From: Caprella mutica
Taxonomy: Eukaryota; Arthropoda; Malacostraca; Amphipoda; Caprellidae
Assembly (NCBI GenBank): GCA_947561585.1
Contig: CANNZV010001458.1
Location: forward strand, 122,687-186,686
Length of the DNA stretch: 64,000 nt
Direction: 5' to 3'
The notes beneath the pieces were generated by a model, which saw nothing but the letters and a program-made list of their open reading frames with translations, was not told where the DNA came from and did not search any database. Made by a program: the position numbers and the translations under genes. Positions 56,701 through 64,000 of the stretch are shown here, in pieces. The stretch's first letter is position 1; each line of letters starts with the position of its first letter.

Positions 56701-59700
56701 ATGAATTAAATAGTTAGAAGGATAATCGCACTTCAAAATGGCGTGAAAGTGTGACGTCACGCGCGCGACTCATGACGTCACATGGTATACAGATACTCGC
56801 ATCGGAAATATTTGGTTATAGATCTTCATGAATTAACTTTGGATTGCTTGGTCAAATATATAATTAAATACATCGTAAATGTTAACATATAATTATATAT
56901 ATACCTAATACTGAAATCATTTTTAAAATTTAGCTCAGATCATGAATTAAATAGTTAAACTATTTAACTCATGGCTCAGATGATAATCAATAATAATTGG
57001 ATTTGTGTCCACTACGATCGATTGTGTATTCCTTCAACAATGATTGAAATTGCAGAAATATAGAGAGTATAAGCTCTAATATAAAAATGTAGTCATCAAC
57101 TTATATGAACTAGCTATTTATCACGATAAAATCGATATGGTGAAATATATATAATTAATATTTGTCGGCGGATTTCTTCAATTAAGGAATGAATGAAAAT
57201 CATAGATCACTAACTTTATATTGTGGTTTATAATATACATCCTCAAAAACTGCAAGTAGCGTTTAAAAAAATGAAAATGTTGAATTTCCATGATACAAAT
57301 ACAATTTTAACAAAAACAATACACATTCTCATAGTTAAATTAACAAAATATTAATGAATTAGTTTGGAGAACTTGTTCAATGTCTTTCTTTTATCTTGAA
57401 TTATCTTTCTATTTAAACATTTTATACGAAAGTAAATCCTACACCTCATATAAAATTGGACAACCTCTTTGGGAACTTTACATTTAAAGTTTGTGCTGTC
57501 TGCATTGCTTGAGGTTTCTGTTGCTGATATCCTTCACAGGAGGAATCTAGCTGTTGGTATATATATCAATAATTAGAAACTGCAATTTAAGAAAGAAACA
57601 AAACTAAAAAGCATAGGTAATAAATATTATTTTGATACATAAGTGGGGACAGTAACATTGCCTCTGATAACACTTGCTGTAGTAGCCAGATATCACTTTT
57701 TGGCCAACTTAATATTTTGAATGTCAGAGTAGCTATATAATTTGAAAAGAGTAAAGCTACTTACCAAGCAGCAGCTGTGCTGTATCCCACGCAGCATTTA
57801 GTTTGGGTTGGAACTCTTCATCTGTAACAAGAATTATCTTTCTAAAAATTTGTATACCTATTTGCTTGTGTACATCGGAGTAAGATAACAATCTGAAGAA
57901 ATTGGTTATATTAATCACAGAAGTCATGTAGAAACGTAGATTGATGTGTAAGTGTCAAATGTCCAGTAGGTATCAGGAATATCTCATGATATTTTTTATT
58001 TTTATTGAACATATAGCACCCTCTTACAGAAGATACAGGGTCGGGGCCACCCTGATCTTTTCATTCGCAAGAATGAAATCATATATATTCACCAACTGGA
58101 TCTCCTGGACTATATGCCCCCATATCGCCAAGAATATATATTTATAGTCAATAATAAAAACAAATATGATGGCCCAATAAAAGTTTTAAATTAATCAAAG
58201 CCCCAGACCAATGACACTAAAAATTAATTTTTGAAGTAAAAATTAAATAATCGAAACAGAGAATAGGAGTCATAACTATGGTCTTTTATTTAGCTAAAAA
58301 TAAAATCAAGTAAATTAATGCTGTAGCTAATGATGAAGGTATAAGAAAAATAGGATGCCTCTTACACAACTTGAAATTATTTAAAGTTCAGACTCTGTAG
58401 CTAATAAGAACAACAAGCAATTGACATGTAAAAGGCTCAATTTAATATCGTATAACATAATGAATTAAGGCATTGATGATGTATTAGTTAGCTACCTGGT
58501 GATTGTGAAGCAGTCAACTCTCTTCCACAGTGAAGTTCCACCACTTTCCTGTTTGATCTGCACTTGAGTCTGTCCTCCCTGGAGAGAGCAGAACCTGTAA
58601 GAAAAGAGATTTAATTAGTTATGATGAATAGGTATATCTGATAAATAAAGAAAGAAATTTGAATCTGATAAATACATATTACAATTTAATAAGAACTACA
58701 CAAGGCAAGATGGACAAACAGAAAATGGGAAGTAAAAATAAATTTAAAAAACTTATATGGTAAATGATGCATCTTTGACTAGCCTAGACTAGAATCTAAT
58801 TTAGTATATAGCTATGTATATAGCTATAGCTACAAACATGATGGCAATATCAAACAATGTTAAATATTTTAAATATACCTGAAAACTCTAGGAGAAAATT
58901 AAGAAAAACTAGCCATCCAAAAATAGAGAGAGTCCCAAAAGAGGACTCTGAGTCTGTCAGTCTGGACTAGCCAATTTATTGGCTAGTATTACCCCAAGTA
59001 ATAAGGCATGACCTTTCTTGCCATTTGAATGGAGAGAAAAGGGCAGTATTTTTGAGCCTATCAACTCCTCATGGAGAGAAATCTGAAATATCTAATTATC
59101 TCCTATGTTGTAATGTTAATTTGGAGAGTATTTTCCAATAATTGCCCACTTTGGAGAAAAATTGGTTGTTTTTTCTAAGAGCTGGTGAGAGAAATGGAGA
59201 GTCTGCATAAGACATCCTGACTCTCAGAGACTTAAATTGATACAGAATTACCTACTCTCAGTCTCTCAGACAGTCAGACGCTGATTCAGTCATTCAGATT
59301 CAGGGAGAGCTAAATTAATGGTACCATAGGAATTAATTCAAAATCTCCCTCAGCTAAATTAATGGTAACATAGGATTTAATTCAAAAACTCTCTCCAATA
59401 TCTCAAATTTCTAAAAGTGGGCTCAGATTGGTCTCAGAAGACAGAGTCTTGAGAAAATGTTCCATATTCTACAGTCTGTAACTATAGAGTAGGTGGGTAC
59501 CTAGCCTAGAATGGAAATTTAATTTAGGTACCTAAGTTATACTTATATACAGCATAGTGATAATACAATCATAATGGTAACTTAAACTCACAAAGTTTAG
59601 TGGAGAAATCATGGAAAGTGTTGGAGCAAGACCAGCATATTGAGTAACAGATGAGGGAAGAGTCCGAAGAGATGCTGAAGGTATGAGCAAGGTATGAACT

Positions 59701-60110
59701 GCATCTTCTTCAATTGATTTTAGTAGGGCAGGCACAGAGATATTTAAAAGTTCATACTTCAAATTTCGTTTAAATTCTCTCGTTCAATATGAAGAGAGCA
59801 TGCACGAGCATTATCTGTATTTACTTCGTCACTGCGTCCACTTCGCTATCCATTAGTCTCTTTAGCTCAATATCTTTTGGGAATCTAAATAAATTAACAC
59901 TACCTAGAGTCCTAAACTGTTTACTTTGTTTTTGAGAACAATCAAATACTCTGCATTGAAAAGGCATTATAGCTGACTAGTTAGATATAAACTCAAAGTA
60001 AACAATGCAAGAACATTGAAATCCGAAATCGTATTCCATGTGACGTCACCTTCTTTTTCTTTGTCGGTATTTCTGTCGAGTGCGAGTAATATTCTAACTA
60101 TTTAATTCAT
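56701..60110. mobile_element. THAP-gene-bearing element inserted in Penelope
   Basis: 3410 bp bounded by ATGAATTAAATAGTTAGAA and its complement. The ends also share CGCAC and TGACGTCACATGG, including the octamer TGACGTCA at 56752, 56773 and 60041. A third inverted pair of tips sits at 56943-56973 as a palindrome. Flanks are Penelope nuclease sequence on both sides; a clear target duplication is not visible. It encodes a spliced minus-strand gene with a THAP domain, as in P-element-type transposases, but no catalytic core was recognised. Confidence 0.7.
57446..59967 (-). pseudogene. Spliced THAP-domain gene, degraded
   Basis: Exon 1 (59967-59592): MPFQCRVFDCSQ, LFRFPKDIELKRL, then after small frameshifts near 59850 and 59785 WIAK, ACSLHIE and LLKSIEEDAVHTL. 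These give the C2-CH zinc ligands, the invariant Trp and the DAVPTL-like end of a THAP DNA-binding domain. Donor TTT|GTGAGT. Exon 2 (58578-58496): GGQTQVQIKQESGGTSLWKR, in phase. Exon 3 (57821-57765): EEFQPKLNAAWDTAQLLL. Exon 4 (57546-57446): SSCEGYQQQKPQAMQTAQ, stop TGA. The exon 2 to 3 join is out of phase by one base, so an exon is missing or an indel occurred. The part after THAP is not recognised. It could be a truncated transposase or a captured host gene. Confidence 0.6.
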
Positions 60111-60335
60111 GGGGTTTCCTTCAGAAACCCCTTTACCGTTTTATCTAACCCTGAAAATAGTAAAATTTTAGAACATTCTTTCGACCATAATCATCCATTT
60201 TCAGGAAAATATTTCAAAATTTTAACTACCTACAATATTTTTGATTTGAGGACATTGGAATCAATTTTAATTTATGACCATAAGCCCCAACTCAATTCAC
60301 AAGGGGCTCCTACTGAATTGTTTATTTTGAAATGA
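60111..60335 (+). pseudogene. Penelope GIY-YIG endonuclease, C-terminal part
   Basis: Resumes GVSFRNPFTVLSNPENSKIL, then HSFDHNHPFSGKYFKIL and RTLESILIYDHKPQLN, with stop TGA at 60333. These are the family's C-terminal nuclease blocks (HxxxxNHxF and the ExxLI region with the catalytic Glu). Confidence 0.8.
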
Positions 60336-60654
60336 TTTATTTTTGTGATTTTAATTTATTTTCATTTCGTTAGGTATTTATTTATATTACTAGCGTACTT
60401 TCCCGTTAAAAATAACGGGTCATCATCAATAAAAATTTATTACCCGTTATTACGTTACTTTTAATGAATTGAATTAAAATTAAATTTTCTGCATGGTCTA
60501 ATTTATTTTAAAGATAAAATACATTTAAATATGGAATAAAAACGCGGAATTTAAATATCAAGTCAGTATATTCCCGTGCGTATCATAGTTACATTCTTCA
60601 GATTTAATACTCGTCGTGTAAAAGCGGACACCAAATAAATAAACACACAATTAA

Positions 60655-61926
60655 GCCCCGGGCCGTCCAGACGGTCAAATTTTTTTAGAGAAGTGACAAA
60701 TTTAATGACAAACTAAATGACAAACTTATCGTCAGTTTTCAATGAGTGTCTACACCAGGGGTGGGCAAATGCAGCACTCGGTGCTATTTTGGCACTCAAA
60801 ACGGCACCACTGCCCACCCGGGAAACGGTGCTTTATTTTCTTCCAAAGAAAATTAATAATTTTTAGCCCTGACTGCTCTATAAATTAAAAGGATAATATA
60901 GAAGTGCATGGTCAACTAATTGAAGAACAGTATATTTGTAATGAATGACCTTGAAACTTTGATAGTAAATTTTATCCCTTAATAAGGAATTTTTTGTTTA
61001 TTGTTACAATAGTGCCGGTGTTTGATTTATTCATCTCTGTCTCTTTTTATCAAGATCAGTTAAATTTACATCTTTCATACGCTTGTCTTGGGATATTCAA
61101 ACACAGTGGTAAATATTTATGCAATCATTTTTAATTACCATTTTTAATAAGTTAGGTAAGTAATTTATCCTGTGAATTTATGAGTTACTTATTATTACTT
61201 ATGCAAGATGGCATATTTTTGTTTTTATTGTGATATTTTCACATGAAGATTTTTTTTTCATATCATTTATTAATTCTTTTTAATGCAAATGATAAATCTA
61301 ATGCCAATATTTATGCGCAAAATATGTACCGTTGTACATGTTCGTACTTCAATTAAATATACCACCTCATTATATAATTACTCAGTATCCCAGCAATTTA
61401 GAAAACGAAAAGAAAATTGGCACTGAGATTCCATCTTTCGGCACTGAAAAACACAATGTGTGCCCACCCCTGGTCTACACGGTCAAATTTTCTCTCCAAA
61501 AGTTTGAGGTTCACTGGCGTCAGTTTCGTCAAAATTAATTTTATACATATATCGTGAAAATAAAAATTATATAACTTGGTATGTATATTTTTTAAATTTA
61601 GAACAGTAAGAAACCAGAAAAAATAATTTGTTTTTAATGACAAAATATCGTGTCGAAAAGGATAGTCAAAAATAGATCATAGAAAACAATTCACAACGTT
61701 GGTAGCCTACCTTAGATCTAATACATTCTATGATTCTAATACAACCAAGTATTAAAGAGTCTGTCGTCAGCCATTGTAACTAGATAGATACTAAGTTTGA
61801 AAAAATGAGGTTTTTGTAGGTGTAGCTAGCTGTAATAAACTAAAATGACGCGCAAATAAGTTATCGTCATTTAGTTTGTCATTAAGTTTGTCACTTCTCT
61901 GAAAAATTTGACCGTCTGGACGGGGC
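60655..61926. mobile_element. TTAA-target element with ~75-bp TIR
   Basis: Ends GCCCCG...GTCCAGACGGTCAAATTTTT at the left and the complement at the right share GAGAAGTGACAAA and TAATGACAAACTAAATGAC. Flanked by TTAA at 60651-60654 and 61927-61930. Kolobok- or piggyBac-type target. About 546 bp without the hAT insertion; no gene. Confidence 0.85.
60756..61473. mobile_element. hAT-like MITE, 8-bp TSD
   Basis: TIR CAGGGGTGGGCAAA at the left and CACACCCACCCCTG-type complement (GTGCCCACCCCTG) at the right. Perfect duplication GTCTACAC at 60748-60755 and 61474-61481. Classic hAT signature, non-autonomous. Confidence 0.92.
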
Positions 61927-62180
61927 TTAAGGAAATTATTAGTATAGATAATTAAAGATAAAATTAAGATTTATTTATAAATAGTCTGTATCCTAGATAG
62001 GAGATTAGAAAATATAAATTGTGTATCTTTAAGTTAAAATTAAGTTTCCAGAGGATGATTTTTGAATAAATCGAAATATTCCTATGTTATTCGTACGGGG
62101 AGAAAAATTAGGTGGTAGAACATCCATTTCAGATGAATATTTACTTACTCTTGGAGAATTGTAAGTCGATATTTCGATAC

Positions 62181-63360
62181 CTATTATCTATAAACGCATT
62201 CATTGCTACAAAGTTCATTGAAATGAGTATTTGAATAAAAAAAGTTATGAGCAATTTATTTAGAAGTAACGTCAATTAAGAGACAAATCCGTAGATTAGG
62301 TTGCCATATTCCAAGGAATTCCTTGAAATTCTAAGGATTTAACATGTTTTTAAAGGTTTTAAGGATTTTAAGTTAATTCGCATAGAATTCCAAGGATTTT
62401 GTAGAAAGTACTTGAAATACAAATATTTTGAATATAAAAGTCCTAATATAGGTATTAAAATCATTATATATCATAGTCGTGTACTACACAATTCTCACAT
62501 ATTTCACAAATAAATACATACCTACCATTCACCTAATTATTTAGTCAGTTCTGGTCATTCTTGTACCAACAAGTAACGCTAAAGAGTCTCGCTTCAGATG
62601 ATTTGTCATTATTTTCATAATTTGTTGATATAATGCCCCAAATATTATTATTCAATAAGTCTATATTGTGAATACCGATAATTACTTTGATTTATATATT
62701 GATAATACACAAACTACAAAATTCCAAGGAAAATTTTGCTATTCCAAGGATTTTTTGGGTAAAATTTAAAGGATTATTTTTTTTTTCATATGGCAACCCT
62801 GCGCGGGCGGTCCCGGCCCGGGCGCGCGGCAGCGCCGAGAAATTTGAAAGATTGGTTACCAAATAAAATCAAGTTTTCTCAGTTTTCAGAGTATAACTTA
62901 TTATTGAAGTAATTTATTTTATACCTATTCTATCTTAGGATAGGATTCTGAAACCTAACTAGGTACGGGAAACATAGCAATATTTTCATTCATTCATTCA
63001 TTTAAATGAATATAAGATACAAAAATATATAATAACTAGTTAATTTCGTAATACGATAATATCAGTATCAGAATTTTAAATACTTAACTAGGTAAATTTT
63101 ATGAGTTAAAAATGTAAGAATCCTATCCTAAACATAAAATTAGTTCAATAATAAGTTATACTCTCACAACTGAGAAAACTTGATGTTGTTTGATAACCAA
63201 TCTTTCAAATTTCTGGCGTAAAAAGATGTGCCGGTTACCACTTTACGGATTTGTCTCGTAAATGACGTTACTTCTAAATTCTAATTGAATTGCTCATATC
63301 TTTTTTATTGGAAAGAACATTTCAATGAACTTTGTAGCAATGAATGCGTTTAGATATTAG
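62181..63360. mobile_element. Foldback element with long inverted arms
   Basis: 62181-62300 (ATCTATAAACGCATTCATTG, AAGTAACGTCAATTAAGAGA) recurs inverted at 63235-63360. A second inverted pair is 62838-62910 with 63150-63220 (TTTGAAAGATTGGTTACCAA). The arms are separated in the left copy by a nested element and a GC block. Confidence 0.75.
62303..62802. mobile_element. Nested MITE with GGTTGCCATAT tips
   Basis: Starts GGTTGCCATATTCCAAGGAA and ends AAGGATTATT...CATATGGCAACC. It interrupts the left arm of the foldback element. The target duplication is unclear. Confidence 0.6.
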
Positions 63361-63364
63361 TAGG

Positions 63365-63505
63365 GTTGTGACATCATGCACTAAAAAACATGCCATAAAA
63401 GCAATGCAGATATGCTCTAAAAAGCATGCACGTATGCTCTGAAAATCGTGCACGTATGCCTTGAAAGCATGCACTTAAGCTCTGAAACATGCTATTAAAG
63501 CTTTA
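63365..63505. repeat. Degenerate tandem repeat GCATGCACGTATGCTCTGAAA
   Basis: About six diverged units of about 20 bp. Confidence 0.7.
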
Positions 63506-63653
63506 TTGCATACATTTTGTATTTACATTTAGGTTAGTTGGTCTACTTTTTTCGTCATCTTCTTTGCACTTTGAAAAATTAAAAGTAGATTGTTTGGTAG
63601 GACTATATGAAAATATTAAATATATCTAAATTGTCTTTCTTATGAAATATTTG

Positions 63654-64000
63654 GGGTACGGTCAAGAGCCCCCCCGGTCATGAGCCCCCCGGTCACGAGC
63701 CCCCCCGGTCATGAGCCCCCCCCTCCATGTTTTTTTAATCCTTATTTACCTAGTTAAACAAATGAAGAACTACTTAGATAGAAATAACTGAGGGTTGCTA
63801 ATGTAGTTTGTTGTATTCGCTAGATTGTTGTACTGCACACTTCATGGTTGTTTAATGACCTGGCAGGGGGGTTCGGGGGCGGCACGCCCCCCGATATACA
63901 TATATTTTATGTTTAATCAGTAATGAACTACAAAAGTGTCAATAAGGATTAAATAATATAGGTAAATAAGGATTTAAAAACAGGGGGGCTCTTGACCGGG
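63654..64000. mobile_element. Terminal-array element I, running to the window edge
   Basis: Left tip GGGTACGGTCAAGAGCCCCC, then iterons CGGTCATGAGCCCCCC to 63720. The inverted copy GGGGGGCTCTTGACCG ends the window. The tip resembles GGGTGTACGGAC of element C. The core contains the dispersed segment also found at about 44209. Confidence 0.75.

Larger units (their letters stand above)
54540..60335 (+). mobile_element. Penelope-like retroelement split by two insertions
   Basis: Order: reverse transcriptase (54540-55087, 55988-56600) and GIY-YIG endonuclease (56610-56700, 60111-60335). The insertions are a second Penelope fragment at 55099-55984 and a THAP-bearing element at 56701-60110. The 5' end is truncated near 54540. 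Penelope elements combine an unusual RT with a GIY-YIG nuclease. Confidence 0.85.

Noticed and set aside
57941..58147. 68-codon plus-strand open frame inside the THAP-bearing element
   Set aside because: No family resemblance; probably intronic sequence of the minus-strand gene, or chance.
62803..62840. CpG-island promoter
   Set aside because: Only about 37 bp, inside a transposon and with no adjacent gene.

Overview
The window is animal nuclear DNA: AT-rich, intron-bearing and crowded with transposons. The repertoire (maT/Tc1-mariner, PIF/Harbinger-, piggyBac- and hAT-like MITEs, a FLYWCH-MULE transposase, jockey-superfamily LINEs, Ty3/Gypsy and Penelope) fits an insect. Low GC and abundant minisatellites suggest a hemipteran, perhaps a planthopper, but that is inference. 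No bacterial, viral or CRISPR organisation is visible. There is one 24-base assembly gap.

Only two stretches look like non-transposon genes. Bases 2-1555 are the 3' part of a POMGNT1-like glycosyltransferase, open to the window edge. Bases 35371-40451 (+) hold a spliced gene for a HEPN-NACHT protein, an NLR-like architecture. It has a HEPN RNDVSH motif, Walker A and B and a post-NACHT helical region. It also carries three in-frame stops and a late frameshift, so it is probably a recent pseudogene unless those are sequencing errors. A third, degraded gene with a THAP domain (57446-59967, -) sits inside a transposon.

Layout. 1.7-5.8 kb: a nest in which a TA-target MITE holds a DD37D mariner, which holds a TTA-target MITE and an 8-bp-TSD element. 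6.3-8.3 kb: minisatellite arrays. 8.3-9.6 kb: broken MULE transposase. 11-12.5 kb: terminal-array elements. 18.2-23.15 kb: LINE with a GC-rich repeated 3' region, then a 1.4-kb 21-bp satellite. 25.7-26.4 kb: LINE tail. 30-33.5 kb: foldback and terminal-array elements. 35-40.5 kb: HEPN-NACHT gene. 42.6-45.3 kb: satellites and a MITE. 45.3-49.7 kb: minus-strand Gypsy element split by a plus-strand LINE. 49.7-53.9 kb: satellite, inverted repeats and a palindrome. 54.5-60.3 kb: Penelope element split by a second Penelope fragment and by the THAP-bearing element. 60.6-64 kb: TTAA element carrying a hAT MITE, a foldback composite, and an element running to the window end.

One theme runs across the window. 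At least ten loci carry GC-richer arrays of about 15-17 bp iterons next to GG-type termini (GGTGACAGGAC or GGGTAC-like). The complete copies have 8-9 bp target duplications and unrelated iteron sequences. They look like one MULE- or Merlin-like superfamily whose subterminal iterons turn over while period and tip are kept.
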